NCBI GenBank assembly: GCA_030152275.1
Contig: JASLHF010000203.1
Span: 1-59,698, forward strand
Length of the DNA: 59,698 nucleotides
Direction: 5' to 3'
DNA from: Acinetobacter sp.
Lineage (GTDB): Bacteria > Pseudomonadota > Gammaproteobacteria > Pseudomonadales > Moraxellaceae
Shown here: positions 1 to 9,487 of the stretch, piece by piece
How the letters are laid out: each line of letters opens with the position of its first letter
Position numbering within the stretch: position 1 is the stretch's first letter
The notes under the pieces: model-generated
The model's database searches: none
What the model was told of the DNA's origin: nothing
What the model saw: the letters and a program-made list of their open reading frames with translations, nothing else
Translations under genes and position numbers: made by a program

Positions 1-1
1 T

Positions 2-1480
2 TTAGACATTGCTAAATATACAGCTGCAATTATGCGTCGTGATATGGCTGCTTATGATGCTGACTCTAGCAAATACACTCAATCATTGGGTTGCTGGCAC
101 GGTTTCATCGCACAACAAAAAATGATTGCGAACAAAAAATACTTCGGTACTACTGAACGCCGTTATATCTACCTTTCTGGTTGGATGGTTGCTGCGCTTC
201 GTTCAGAATTCGGTCCGCTTCCTGACCAATCTATGCATGAAAAAACTTCAGTTCCTGCGCTAATCGAAGAAATCTACACTTTCTTACGCCAAGCTGATGC
301 GAAAGAATTAAACGATTTGTTCCGTGCACTTAAAAAAGCACAAGACGCTGGTGACACTGCTAAAGCTGCTGAAATCACTGCTCAAATCGACAACTTTGAA
401 ACTCACGTTGTGCCAATTATTGCGGACATCGACGCTGGTTTCGGTAACGAAGAAGCAACTTACTTATTAGCTAAGAAAATGATCGAAGCGGGTGCATGTG
501 CACTTCAAATCGAAAACCAAGTTTCTGACGCGAAACAATGTGGTCACCAAGCTGGTAAAGTAACTGTTCCACACGAAGACTTCATCGCTAAAATCCACGC
601 GTTACGTTATGCGTTCTTAGAAATGGGTCTTGACGACGGTATCATCGTTGCACGTACTGACTCTGAAGGCGCAGACTTGACTCAAAAAATCCCAGTGGTT
701 AAAGAGCCAGGCGACATCGCTTCTCAATACATCAGCTACTTAGACACAACTGAAATCGACATTTCAGAAGCGCAAGAAGACGAAATCCTGATCAAACGTG
801 ATGGTAAACTTCACCGTCCTAAGCGTCTTGCTTCTGGCTTGTACCAGTTCCGTGAAGGCACTCAAATTGACCGAGTTGTACTTGACTGTGTAACTAGCCT
901 TCAAAACGGTGCTGACCTTCTTTGGATCGAAACTGCAACGCCAAACGTTGACGAAATCGCTCACATGGTAAACCGTGTTAAAGAAACAGTTCCAAATGCG
1001 AAACTTGTTTATAACAACTCGCCTTCATTCAACTGGACTTTAAACTTCCGTCAACAAGCGTATGACCGTTGGGTTGCTGAAGGTAAAGACGTATCTGCAT
1101 ACGACCGTGCTAAATTAATGAGCGCTGAGTACGATGCAACTGAATTAGCTGCTGATGCTGATGAGAAAGTACGTACATTCCAAGCAGATGCTTCTCGTGA
1201 AGCGGGTGTGTTCCATCACTTGATTACACTTCCGACTTACCACACTGCTGCTCTTTCTACTCACGAGCTTGCTCAAGGTTACTTCGGCGACCAAGGTATG
1301 CTTGCTTATGTAGCTGGCGTTCAACGTAAAGAAATCCGCGGTACGATCTCTTGTGTTAAACACCAAGCAATGGCTGGTTCTGACATCGGTGATGATCACA
1401 AAGAAATCTTCTCTGGTGACAACGCTCTTAAAGCGCACGATGATGCTAAAAACACAATGAACCAATTCGCTGCTCACTAA
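2..1480 (+). CDS. aceA: Isocitrate lyase, 5' end cut off by the window
   Basis: Cleaves isocitrate to glyoxylate and succinate, the first step of the glyoxylate shunt used for growth on acetate and fatty acids; cytosolic. The reading frame is open from base 2, so the N-terminus lies outside the window; about 493 residues are visible, against roughly 530 for the Pseudomonas/Acinetobacter form. The catalytic loop reads KQCGH (around bases 532-546), containing the active-site cysteine. Codon use is strongly biased, as expected of a highly expressed metabolic gene. A clear terminator follows the stop codon. Identification is certain; only the start is missing. Confidence 0.97.
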   Translation, partial: LDIAKYTAAIMRRDMAAYDADSSKYTQSLGCWHGFIAQQKMIANKKYFGTTERRYIYLSGWMVAALRSEFGPLPDQSMHEKTSVPALIEEIYTFLRQADAKELNDLFRALKKAQDAGDTAKAAEITAQIDNFETHVVPIIADIDAGFGNEEATYLLAKKMIEAGACALQIENQVSDAKQCGHQAGKVTVPHEDFIAKIHALRYAFLEMGLDDGIIVARTDSEGADLTQKIPVVKEPGDIASQYISYLDTTEIDISEAQEDEILIKRDGKLHRPKRLASGLYQFREGTQIDRVVLDCVTSLQNGADLLWIETATPNVDEIAHMVNRVKETVPNAKLVYNNSPSFNWTLNFRQQAYDRWVAEGKDVSAYDRAKLMSAEYDATELAADADEKVRTFQADASREAGVFHHLITLPTYHTAALSTHELAQGYFGDQGMLAYVAGVQRKEIRGTISCVKHQAMAGSDIGDDHKEIFSGDNALKAHDDAKNTMNQFAAH

Positions 1481-1496
1481 GCACTGAACTGATTCG

Positions 1497-1525
1497 AAAA
1501 ACCCAGCGTAAGCTGGGTTTTTTTA
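1497..1525 (+). terminator. Intrinsic terminator after aceA
   Basis: An inverted repeat, AACCCAGC / GCTGGGTT with a GTAA loop, is followed by a T run just after the aceA stop codon. Confidence 0.85.
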
Positions 1526-1802
1526 TGTCTATAACTTTTATATCTGATTGAAGGGGGCTCAGCTTATATAGTTTAAAAAGTAAGTATGACCGAAACAAAA
1601 TGGAATACATGTCCGAGTATCCCTTTGCTTCTAAAAGCAAAGATGCACAAATCTTAATGTAGGTTCAGGCAGTATGAATCTTTAACTAAATATTGAATTT
1701 AATTGGATTTAAATCATTTATGGCTATTTTAAATTAAAAGTCATAAAGCGGGTTTATTGGCTTATTACTTGGGTACTGTTTTTGTTGTCCGTCCATAATG
1801 CT
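1526..1802. other. Gene-free stretch between aceA and dgkA
   Basis: AT-rich spacer between convergent genes aceA and dgkA. I see no convincing ORF, RNA gene or second terminator in it. Confidence 0.5.
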
Positions 1803-2177
1803 TTAAGGCCACAATATAATCAGCCAGCTTAAAAAGATAATGGATAAAGCTACAAATTGGGCGGCGCTGCCCATATCTTTTGCAATTTTTGACAGTGGAT
1901 GCTTTTCCAGCGATACACGGTCAACTACTGCTTCAATGGCAGAATTAAATAATTCGACAATCAGCGCCAGCAGGCAGACTATAACCATAACCGCATGTTC
2001 TGCACGGCTTGCGTTTAGAAAAAAACTTAATGGAATTAAGACGGCATTCATCCACACAATTTGACGAAAAGCAGCCTCATTTTGAAAAGCAGCTTTAAAA
2101 CCGCTGAGCGAATACTGAGTAGCATTTAAAATCCGTTTTAAGCCGGTTTTACCTTTAAAAGGGGAAGTTTCATTCAT
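1803..2177 (-). CDS. dgkA: Diacylglycerol kinase
   Basis: Small integral inner-membrane enzyme that phosphorylates diacylglycerol to phosphatidic acid and so recycles the lipid released when membrane-derived glycans and LPS are modified. The 124 residues match the family's usual 120-130. There are three hydrophobic segments (about 40-55, 62-80, 103-123). The signature is E75, N78, E82 and D86 in VELFNSAIEAVVDRVS, the conserved catalytic stretch of bacterial DgkA. It is a single gene convergent with aceA, with no partner in its neighbourhood. Confidence 0.93.
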   Translation of the reverse strand: MNETSPFKGKTGLKRILNATQYSLSGFKAAFQNEAAFRQIVWMNAVLIPLSFFLNASRAEHAVMVIVCLLALIVELFNSAIEAVVDRVSLEKHPLSKIAKDMGSAAQFVALSIIFLSWLIILWP

Positions 2178-2629
2178 GATTTGAAGCGCTTAGCTGTTCG
2201 TTTGCATGATAATACATAGGCAAGCTGAAAGTTTTCTGAAAAAAAACTTAAAATTGCAGAATTATGTTTATCTATAGGGAGAGCATTATTTTATAGATTG
2301 CTTTTAAAAAAAGTTCCTGCGGATTGAAATGATGTGGATTAGGTTCGCTGTTGTTACATTCAAACGTATTGGCTTAGTGCTGGAATTTAAATACTGAGAC
2401 AAGTTAATGCTTATAAAGCGGCTGAAAATTTGCAATAAGCCTGTATCCAAAATTCTTTAGATGTACAGCAAGAGTTAAATCTTCACAGTTTCTTCACAAT
2501 GGCTGGGTTTTAAGGTTTTTCTGTTGAACAGGGTTGTTTTTTTGACTTTAGTCATCGAATATTCACACGTCATTGCTATTAAACAATATCCTTTAAATAA
2601 CAACGCTAGTAGACGAGAGCTTCAGCCGG
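2178..2629. other. Gene-free 452-base stretch upstream of the RND pump
   Basis: AT-rich divergent region between dgkA and the efflux pump gene, presumably carrying both promoters. It holds no credible ORF. No adaptor-protein gene, regulator gene or recognisable operator was found, which matters because RND pumps usually have both nearby. Confidence 0.5.
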
Positions 2630-5600
2630 ATGCTGTCAAAATTTTTTATTCATCGACCTATTTTTGCAGGCGTACTGGCCATTATTGTGATGGCTCTGGG
2701 CTTGTTTGCCATTTTAAATCTGCCGGTAGAGCGTTACCCAGATATTGCGCCGCCTAAAATAAATGTCAGCGCGACGTACAGCGGCGCTTCGGCAGAAACG
2801 GTTGAAGAAAGCGTTACGCAGGTGTTGGAGCAGCAAATTACCGGTATCGATAATTTACTGTATTTTAGTTCCAGCAGCGATTCTTCCGGGCGCAGCCGTA
2901 TCAGCATCAGCTTTAAAAATGGAACAGATCCGGATACGGCTCAGGTACAAGTGCAAAATGCTGTTAATGGTGTACTTAAACGTTTACCGGATGATGTACA
3001 GCGCCAAGGGGTGAATGTTTATAAATCCTTAGGCGACACCCATATGGTGATTGGCTTGTATGACAGTACAGGCAAGAGCTCTAATATTGAGCTTTCTGAC
3101 TATATGATGACACATTTGGAGCAGGATATTGCGCGGCTGGAAGGCGTTGGCGAGGTCGATGTTTTTGGTTCGCAAAATGCGATGCGGATTTGGTTAAATC
3201 CATTCAAGCTGAAACAATATGCGCTGATGCCAACTGATATCCGTGCAGCTGTTGAAGCGCAGAATACACAAGTAGCGGCGGGCGCAGTCGGAGATCTGCC
3301 TACGGATGCAGAGCAGTATTTAAATGCAAAAGTAACAGCAGGCTCACGCTTTAAAACGGCGGAACAGTTTGAAAATATTATTGTTAAAGCTGCGCAAGAC
3401 GGCAGTTTCGTCTATTTGAAAGATGTTGCGCGTGTAGAAATAGGCGCGGAAAATTATCAGTCTTACAGTACCATTAATGGCTATCCATCGGCTGGGATGG
3501 GTATTTCATTAGCTTCTGGCGCAAATGCGCTGCAGACTTCGGCTTTGATTCAGCAGGAAGTGGAGCATCTGTCTAAACAAATGCCGCAAGGCTATAAAAT
3601 TGTTTATCCGCGTGACAATACACCTTTTGTCAAAGAATCGATAAAAGAGGTCGTGAAAACCCTGTTCGAAGCGGTCGCTTTAGTGGTTGCGGTAATGTTC
3701 TTATTCTTACAGAATTGGCGCGCAACTTTAATTCCAGCGATTACCGTGCCAATCGTAATTTTAGGCACTTTAGCCATTTTGTACGCACTGGGCATGTCAA
3801 TCAATACCCTGACGCTTTTTGCATTAGTGCTGGCGATTGGCCTGCTGGTCGATGATGCTATCGTCGTGGTGGAAAATGTTGAACGTTTGATGCATGAACA
3901 GGGTCTGAGTGCCAAAGAGGCATCTATTGCTTCGATGCAAGAGATCAGTGGCGCATTGGTCGGCATTACACTGGTGCTGACTGCGGTATTTATTCCCATG
4001 GCATTCTTTGGCGGTTCAACTGGAGTAATCTACCGGCAGTTCTCAATTACATTGGTGGCTGCTATGGGGCTGTCGCTGCTGGTTGCGCTGATTTTAACGC
4101 CGGCGCTCTGCGCAATTATTTTGCAGCCTGCAGTTAAAAATGCCGGCTGGGCGCAGCGGTTTAATAGCGCGCTGGAAGGTTTAAAAGAGCGTTATCTTGC
4201 GCTCGCACAACGCAGTTTGCAGCACAAAGCGGTGTGTCTGGTACTGTTTTGCGCTTTGCTTGGGGTTTTTGCTTTATTTTACCGTGCACTGCCAACCAGT
4301 TTTATCCCAAGTGAAGATCAGGGTATTTTGTCTGTGCAGTTTAAGCTGCAGGACGGCGCCCCGATGTCCAAGAGCATTCAAACGGGCGAAGATATCCGCA
4401 AATATTTTTTACAGCAGGAAAAGCAGAACGTCAATTTAGTGATGATGCGTTATGGACGCAATTTTTCCGGCACAGGGCAAAATTTAGGTCAAGGTTTTAT
4501 TGCGCTTAAACACTGGGATGAACGCAGCGGCAAACAGAATACTGCACAGGCGGTGCGTGAGCGCGCCGTGAAATTTTTTAAATCATATCCACATGCACAG
4601 GTGACGGTCAGTCTGCCCCCATCAGTCAGTGGACTAGGGCAAACAGACGGTTTAGATTTTTGGATTCGCGATATTGACGGTAAGGGCAGAGCATATTTAG
4701 ACATGGTCTTCAAAAATATGCAGGAACATGCCGGTGAGTTTAAAAGTTTTGAAAATTTGGATAAAAAGTCTAATCCAGATAAAGCTTCGCTCAATGTTAA
4801 TATTGATCAAAAGCTGGCCATGGCTTCCGGACTCAGTCAGACGGCAATTAACAGTACTTTGTCCAGCGCTTGGGGCGGCACTTATATCAACGATTTTATC
4901 GACCGTGGCCGAATCAAACGTGTGATGATGCAGGGCGATGCGCAGTTCCGCGCAAAACCAGAAGACTTGCAGTATTGGCATGTGCGCAATGCGCAAAATC
5001 AAATGATTCCATTCAGTCAATTTTCAACTGTGGATTGGTCGGGCGGTCCTGAAGTGCTGAACCGTTTTATGGGCTACAGTGCACTGCAAATGGAAGCAGA
5101 TACGGCTAAAAATGTCAGTACTGGACAGGCCATGAAAGATGTGCAGCAGCTGGCTGATCAGCAGTCCAGTATTGATGTGGCGTGGAGCGGATTATCATTT
5201 GAGGAGCAAAAATCCAGCAATCAGGCCATTTGGCTGTATTTAGTGTCTATTGGCTTCATTTTTCTTTGTTTGGCCGCCTTGTACGAAAGCTGGAGCATTC
5301 CAACAGCGGTCATGAGCGCCATTCCTTTAGGGATTGGAGGGAATATTATTTTTAGCAGCTTATCCGGCTTCCCGAATGATATTTATTTCCAAATTGCACT
5401 GTTAACGACGATTGGCCTGTCGTGTAAAAATGCAATTTTAATTGTTGAGTTTGCAACCTTTGCGCAAGATAAAGGCAAATCTGTAGCTGCTGCGGCGCTG
5501 GAAGGCGCCTCTTTGCGGCTGCGCCCAATTTTAATGACGTCGCTGGCATTTGGCGCCGGCGTGATCCCGCTGGTGGCGGCTTTCGGCGCAGGCGCAGCCA

Positions 5601-5728
5601 GCCGGCAGGAAATTGGTGTCAGCGTGTTGGGCGGTGTGATCTTTGGTACGGTACTGGTGCTGCTGTTTATTCCATTTATGTATGTGGCTGTGCGCAGTTT
5701 ATCTAAAAGTGCGCCTAAAGCCAATTAA
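2630..5728 (+). CDS. RND (HAE1 family) efflux pump permease, orphan
   Basis: Inner-membrane proton-driven exporter of the AcrB/MexB type, expected to work as a trimer with a periplasmic adaptor and a TolC-like channel. The 1032 residues are full length. The proton-relay residues are present: the pair D408-D409 in LLVDDAIVV (TM4) and K933 in LSCKNAIL (TM10). The N-terminus MLSKFFIHRPIFAGV is typical. It is not the well-known Acinetobacter AdeB or AdeJ by sequence memory, so no symbol is given. No adaptor, outer-membrane channel or regulator gene adjoins it, so it must borrow partners encoded elsewhere. No strong Shine-Dalgarno precedes the ATG. Substrate unknown. Confidence 0.9.
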   Translation: MLSKFFIHRPIFAGVLAIIVMALGLFAILNLPVERYPDIAPPKINVSATYSGASAETVEESVTQVLEQQITGIDNLLYFSSSSDSSGRSRISISFKNGTDPDTAQVQVQNAVNGVLKRLPDDVQRQGVNVYKSLGDTHMVIGLYDSTGKSSNIELSDYMMTHLEQDIARLEGVGEVDVFGSQNAMRIWLNPFKLKQYALMPTDIRAAVEAQNTQVAAGAVGDLPTDAEQYLNAKVTAGSRFKTAEQFENIIVKAAQDGSFVYLKDVARVEIGAENYQSYSTINGYPSAGMGISLASGANALQTSALIQQEVEHLSKQMPQGYKIVYPRDNTPFVKESIKEVVKTLFEAVALVVAVMFLFLQNWRATLIPAITVPIVILGTLAILYALGMSINTLTLFALVLAIGLLVDDAIVVVENVERLMHEQGLSAKEASIASMQEISGALVGITLVLTAVFIPMAFFGGSTGVIYRQFSITLVAAMGLSLLVALILTPALCAIILQPAVKNAGWAQRFNSALEGLKERYLALAQRSLQHKAVCLVLFCALLGVFALFYRALPTSFIPSEDQGILSVQFKLQDGAPMSKSIQTGEDIRKYFLQQEKQNVNLVMMRYGRNFSGTGQNLGQGFIALKHWDERSGKQNTAQAVRERAVKFFKSYPHAQVTVSLPPSVSGLGQTDGLDFWIRDIDGKGRAYLDMVFKNMQEHAGEFKSFENLDKKSNPDKASLNVNIDQKLAMASGLSQTAINSTLSSAWGGTYINDFIDRGRIKRVMMQGDAQFRAKPEDLQYWHVRNAQNQMIPFSQFSTVDWSGGPEVLNRFMGYSALQMEADTAKNVSTGQAMKDVQQLADQQSSIDVAWSGLSFEEQKSSNQAIWLYLVSIGFIFLCLAALYESWSIPTAVMSAIPLGIGGNIIFSSLSGFPNDIYFQIALLTTIGLSCKNAILIVEFATFAQDKGKSVAAAALEGASLRLRPILMTSLAFGAGVIPLVAAFGAGAASRQEIGVSVLGGVIFGTVLVLLFIPFMYVAVRSLSKSAPKAN

Positions 5729-5895
5729 CTAATTGATTTGTTGCAGTTTTGAAGCATTTGTTGAGCCGTATCAAAAAACTTTGTACTATGTGCGCGCCGC
5801 ATGGGCGGTTAACTGAGGATTTATTCCCTAAATGGACAGACATAGTTGTCACTTATTCATTTCTTTACATGCTGACGTTTTATCTTCACAGCATC

Positions 5896-5936
5896 AAGGC
5901 GTATACGCACTAAAATAAAAACAGTGCCCGCCTTTT
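5896..5936 (+). promoter_or_regulatory. Interrupted hairpin in the mgtE leader
   Basis: AAGGCG...CACT pairs with AGTG..CGCCTT across an A-rich loop, ending in TTTT about 35 bases before the mgtE start. It could be an attenuator or simply a weak terminator. I do not recognise a known Mg2+ riboswitch (M-box or mgtA type) around it. Confidence 0.3.
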
Positions 5937-5970
5937 GTGCTGTTCAGATTGAGCGTACAAAGGGGGCAGT

Positions 5971-7311
5971 ATGCGCTTTAATAATTTTTTATATCTGCTG
6001 AATGATGCTTTGCAAAAGCAAAATATTCAGCTTGCTTTAGATTCAGTCAAAACTTTCCGTGCTGTCGATTTGGCTGACCTTTTGAGTCAGCTGCCGCTGG
6101 AAAACGGTCAGCTCCTCTTGCGTCATCTGCCGGAGCGCGCCTACGTATTTTCATTTTTATCTCCCGATGTGCAAATGAAATTTGCCAATGCATTACCGCG
6201 CCATGATTTGGCCCAGATTGTCGGGGAAATGTGTTCCGATGAGCGCACAGATGTCTTTAAAAATTTAAACTCAGAGCAGCAAAATGCATTGCTGCCGGCG
6301 CTGGCGCAAGCCGAGCGAGAAGATATCCGGCTTTTGTCGTCCTATGCAGAAGGCACTGCCGGCGCCATTATGAGTTCAGAATACGCGACGCTAAAGCCGG
6401 ATTTGACTGTAAAAGATGCAATCACCATGCTGCGCTTGGAAGCGCCGGACACAGAAACGATTTATATTGCCTATGTGCTGGACGATGCGCGCAAGCTGCT
6501 GGGAGTTGTATCGCTGAAACAGCTGATTTTGGCGCCGGAGCAGCAGCTGATTTCTGCGCTAATGATGAAAGATGTCTTGTTTGTTGATGCACAGGCCAGT
6601 CAAGCTGAAGCGGCTAAGCTGATTGCGCGTTATGACTTGCTGGCGCTGCCGGTGACAGACAGCCGCGGTGTTATGGTGGGTATTGTAACGCATGATGACG
6701 CGATGGATGTTGCGCGTGAAGAAGCCACAGAAGACTTTTTAAAAGCAGGTGCAGTTAACGCGACCAGCAGAATCAGCATTAAAACTGCACCAATTTTTCA
6801 GCTGTATCAAAAGCGCATTTATTGGCTGATTATTTTGGTCTTTGGCAGCCTGCTGTCAGGATTTGGTATTGCGCATTTTGAAGAAATTATTGCAGCTCAT
6901 ATCGTGCTGGTATTTTTTCTGCCGTTGCTGGTTGGCAGCGGCGGCAATGCGGGATCGCAGTCTTCTACACTGATGGTGCGCGCGCTGGCAACAGGCGATG
7001 TCGGTCTGAAAGACTGGTTTTATCTGTTTGGCCGTGAAAGTCTGGTCGCACTGTGCTTAGGCGCAACAATGGCCGCTGCGGTTTCACTGCTGGGTTATTA
7101 TCGCGGGGACGCTGCAGTCGCACTGGTGCTTGCGCTTAGTATGGTGGCAATTGTTTTATTGGGCTGTCTCATCGGCATGAGCTTGCCGTTTATTTTAAAT
7201 AAGTTAGGTCTTGATCCAGCCAGCGCGTCTGCACCCTTAGTTACCTCAATATGCGATGCTGCCGGAGTCGTAGTTTACTTATTTATCGCTTCGAATATAT
7301 TGTCGCTGTAA
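5971..7311 (+). CDS. mgtE: Magnesium transporter MgtE
   Basis: Mg2+-gated cation channel of the inner membrane that supplies bulk magnesium. The 446 residues show the standard order: an N-terminal helical MgtE domain (about 1-130), two CBS domains (about 130-250) that sense cytosolic Mg2+, then five transmembrane helices from about residue 275. The pore-region motif GGNAGSQSS is present. A strong Shine-Dalgarno (AAAGGGGG) sits just before the ATG and fixes the start. It is a single gene; a hairpin in its leader may be regulatory. Confidence 0.95.
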   Translation: MRFNNFLYLLNDALQKQNIQLALDSVKTFRAVDLADLLSQLPLENGQLLLRHLPERAYVFSFLSPDVQMKFANALPRHDLAQIVGEMCSDERTDVFKNLNSEQQNALLPALAQAEREDIRLLSSYAEGTAGAIMSSEYATLKPDLTVKDAITMLRLEAPDTETIYIAYVLDDARKLLGVVSLKQLILAPEQQLISALMMKDVLFVDAQASQAEAAKLIARYDLLALPVTDSRGVMVGIVTHDDAMDVAREEATEDFLKAGAVNATSRISIKTAPIFQLYQKRIYWLIILVFGSLLSGFGIAHFEEIIAAHIVLVFFLPLLVGSGGNAGSQSSTLMVRALATGDVGLKDWFYLFGRESLVALCLGATMAAAVSLLGYYRGDAAVALVLALSMVAIVLLGCLIGMSLPFILNKLGLDPASASAPLVTSICDAAGVVVYLFIASNILSL

Positions 7312-7499
7312 TGGGGATAGAATGCCTGCAGCCAGTTAAACTCATGCTCCTGCAATGAGAAGCTAGAAAATCCGAGCTTTGCAGAGCAGCAACATGCTGG
7401 GCGAAACAATTGGTTATGATAGAGTCAGGTTTAAAGTTAATTTAAATATCGGTCTTCTGTTATTAGATGCTATCAATTAGAGCAAATAGAGCAAAACAC

Positions 7500-8081
7500 A
7501 TGCCAGAAAAAAAATTATCGCAGCAGGATGTGATCCGTTTAGAGCGGGATTTAGCAAAATTTGCCAATATGATGGATTCAGCAGTACGCATTCCATTTAC
7601 CAAACAGGGCATTGGTGCAGATGCGGCTCTAAGCGCTATCCCATTTGCAGGTGATGCCGCTGGTTTAATCTTGACGTGTTATGCCATTTATAAGGCTAAA
7701 CAGCTGGGTGTACCGCAGTCAAAATTAAGTGCAGTCATGCGAATGGCGCTGGCCGATGCTGTGCTGGGCTGTATACCGGTATTGGGTACAGTATTTGATA
7801 TTTTTATCCGGCCCAGCCGAAAAGCGCTGGATGTGGTGCATGAGCATATCCGCGCCGAATATCAGATCGAAAGCGACAGTCATGTTGTGCATCCGTTTTT
7901 GCATGAACAGCTGGAAAAAAAACAGCAGCAGTCGGCTTTCTGGCGCAATCCAGCCATTGCATGGCTATGGCTGCATTTACCGGACTTGTTGGGACTGGTA
8001 TTTATTCTGCTGCTCGGCTTTGCGCTATGGATGGGCGGCGTTTGGCTGTGGCAGTGGTTTCAAACGATGAGTGCGGGCTAA
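7500..8081 (+). CDS. DUF4112 family membrane protein
   Basis: Protein of unknown function. The sequence LAKFANMMDSAVRIPFTKQG followed by AIPFAGDAAG and GVPQSKL is the recognisable DUF4112 core. There are hydrophobic stretches around the two Gly-Asp/Pro turns and a strong C-terminal transmembrane helix (about the last 40 residues), so it is probably an inner-membrane protein. The frame opens at an ATG at 7467; I prefer the ATG at 7500 because the added 11 residues look unlike family N-termini, but neither has a good ribosome-binding site. It is followed directly by a decayed gene. Confidence 0.75.
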   Translation: MPEKKLSQQDVIRLERDLAKFANMMDSAVRIPFTKQGIGADAALSAIPFAGDAAGLILTCYAIYKAKQLGVPQSKLSAVMRMALADAVLGCIPVLGTVFDIFIRPSRKALDVVHEHIRAEYQIESDSHVVHPFLHEQLEKKQQQSAFWRNPAIAWLWLHLPDLLGLVFILLLGFALWMGGVWLWQWFQTMSAG

Positions 8082-8083
8082 AG

Positions 8084-8357
8084 ATGAGGTTTGAAGGGCA
8101 GATTACTGCAAATTTAACGGCAAGTAATTTTGAGCGTACCGCAAAACTCATGGAACAGCGCCTGTATTCGAGTAGATCATCTTGATGATTATTATCAGCA
8201 CAGGTTAAAGCTTAACTGGCAGCTGTGGCCTGAAGCCTGCATGACAGGGCAGCAGGATTTTGCTGAAATCCGCCAGTTTTGCATCCTTGATATCAATGGC
8301 AGTTTATTGCGCTGTATCGAAGTTCAGGATACCGCTAAAATACAAATGCAGCCGTGA
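8084..8357 (+). pseudogene. Decayed VOC-fold (bleomycin-resistance/glyoxalase-like) protein gene
   Basis: Two overlapping short frames together resemble one VOC-family protein. The frame from 8084 gives ITANLTASNFERTAKLM, like the family start (ANLPSxDFxATxxFY). The frame from 8130 gives CIRVDHLDDYYQ and later FAEIRQFCILDINGSLLRCI, like the family middle and end (CLRVDDLDxLY ... DPDGxLLR). About 35-40 residues between them are missing and the frame changes, so an internal deletion with frameshift seems likely. It probably makes no functional protein. The family call rests on motif memory, not an alignment. Confidence 0.6.
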
Positions 8358-8385
8358 GCATGAAGCGCGGAACATTCAAAGACAT

Positions 8386-8415
8386 AAAAAAGCCTCCAAT
8401 GCTGGAGGCCTTTTT
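8386..8415. terminator. Bidirectional intrinsic terminator
   Basis: The stem GCCTCCA / TGGAGGC with an ATGC loop is flanked by A and T runs, so it can stop transcripts from both sides. It serves htpX on the minus strand and the DUF4112 unit on the plus strand. Confidence 0.8.
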
Positions 8416-8431
8416 GATCTAAACCATAGAA

Positions 8432-9337
8432 TTATGGGCAATTTAATTGCTGTAAGGCAGCAACACGCTGTTCGATCGTTGGGTGAGTCTGGAACAATGC
8501 TGCTAAACTAAAGCCTTGTTCTTTGCCTTCCGCGATCGCGAACGCTTTCATTTCTTTTGGCATTTGATCGGGCATTTCAGATTCTGCCTGCAGACGCAGC
8601 AAAGCTGAAATCATTGCCTGTTTGCCGGCTAAACGCGCGCCAGCTTCATCAGCGCGGTATTCGCGGTGACGCGAGAACCACATCACAATGGCTGAGGCTA
8701 AAATACCAAACACAATGTCCAGCACAATCGTCGTTACGAAATATGCGATACCCGGCGCTTCGCCGTCCTGACGGCCAAACACGTTTCGGTCAATAAAGTC
8801 GCCGACAATACGCGCAAAGAACATCACGAAGGCGTTGACAACGCCTTGAATCAGCGCCAATGTCACCATATCGCCATTGGCTACGTGGCCAATCTCGTGC
8901 GCCAATACGGCCCGGAGCTCATCTTTATTCATCCGTTCAAGCAGACCAGTGGATACGGATACCAAAGCATCGTTTTTATTCCAGCCCGTTGCAAACGCGT
9001 TGGACTGATAAGATGGGAAAATACCGACTTCAGGCATATTAATGCCTGCACGCTGAGAGAGTTGAGCGACTTCTTGCAGCAGCCAAGCTTCGGCTTGGTT
9101 ACGAGGAGCATTAGGGTCAATAAGCTCAGTACCAGTTGTTTTTTTCGCCATCCATTTTGACATGAATAGAGAAACCAGAGAGCCCACCATACCGAAGACA
9201 AAACAGATAACCAAAAGGTTGCCTATGTTTAAGCCGCCGGCGCCATGGTAACTTCCGACACCGAAAAGTGACAAGATAATGCCCGCCACAACCAGTACCG
9301 CGAGGTTGGTTAGCAAAAACAAACCAATCCGCATCAT
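8432..9337 (-). CDS. htpX: Membrane zinc protease HtpX
   Basis: Inner-membrane metalloprotease (M48) that degrades misfolded membrane proteins as part of envelope quality control, alongside FtsH. The 301 residues include two N-terminal transmembrane helices (about 4-25 and 38-60), the zinc site H147-E148-x-x-H151 in LAHEIGHVANGD, a further hydrophobic pair near 180-225, and the downstream glutamate ligand in EYRADEAGA. The N-terminus MMRIGLFLLTNLAV matches the family. A GAGGA ribosome-binding site precedes the double ATG. Confidence 0.96.
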   Translation of the reverse strand: MMRIGLFLLTNLAVLVVAGIILSLFGVGSYHGAGGLNIGNLLVICFVFGMVGSLVSLFMSKWMAKKTTGTELIDPNAPRNQAEAWLLQEVAQLSQRAGINMPEVGIFPSYQSNAFATGWNKNDALVSVSTGLLERMNKDELRAVLAHEIGHVANGDMVTLALIQGVVNAFVMFFARIVGDFIDRNVFGRQDGEAPGIAYFVTTIVLDIVFGILASAIVMWFSRHREYRADEAGARLAGKQAMISALLRLQAESEMPDQMPKEMKAFAIAEGKEQGFSLAALFQTHPTIEQRVAALQQLNCP

Positions 9338-9456
9338 TGAGAAAATCCTCTTATAAATTAAAAATAATCTGATTTATGAATAAAAATCATTGCATTGAAT
9401 ATGAGGTGAAAACACCGATTTTTCAAGGAAAACTTGCGAAAAGATCGATAAATTTA

Positions 9457-9477
9457 CAAAAGCGCCTAAAGGGTGCT
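9457..9477 (-). terminator. Weak intrinsic terminator after the lytic transglycosylase
   Basis: On the minus strand AGCACCC / GGCGCT form a short stem with one wobble pair, followed by TTTTG, about 10 bases past the stop codon. Confidence 0.4.
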
Positions 9478-9487
9478 AGAGCTTAAA

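Noticed and set aside
2630..5728. AdeB or AdeJ
   Set aside because: The N-terminus and gene context differ from those of AdeB and AdeJ as I know them, and the adaptor gene is missing; only the family is claimed.
8130..8357. A functional 75-residue gene
   Set aside because: Its start lies inside another frame that carries the matching N-terminus of the same family, so it reads as a piece of a decayed gene.
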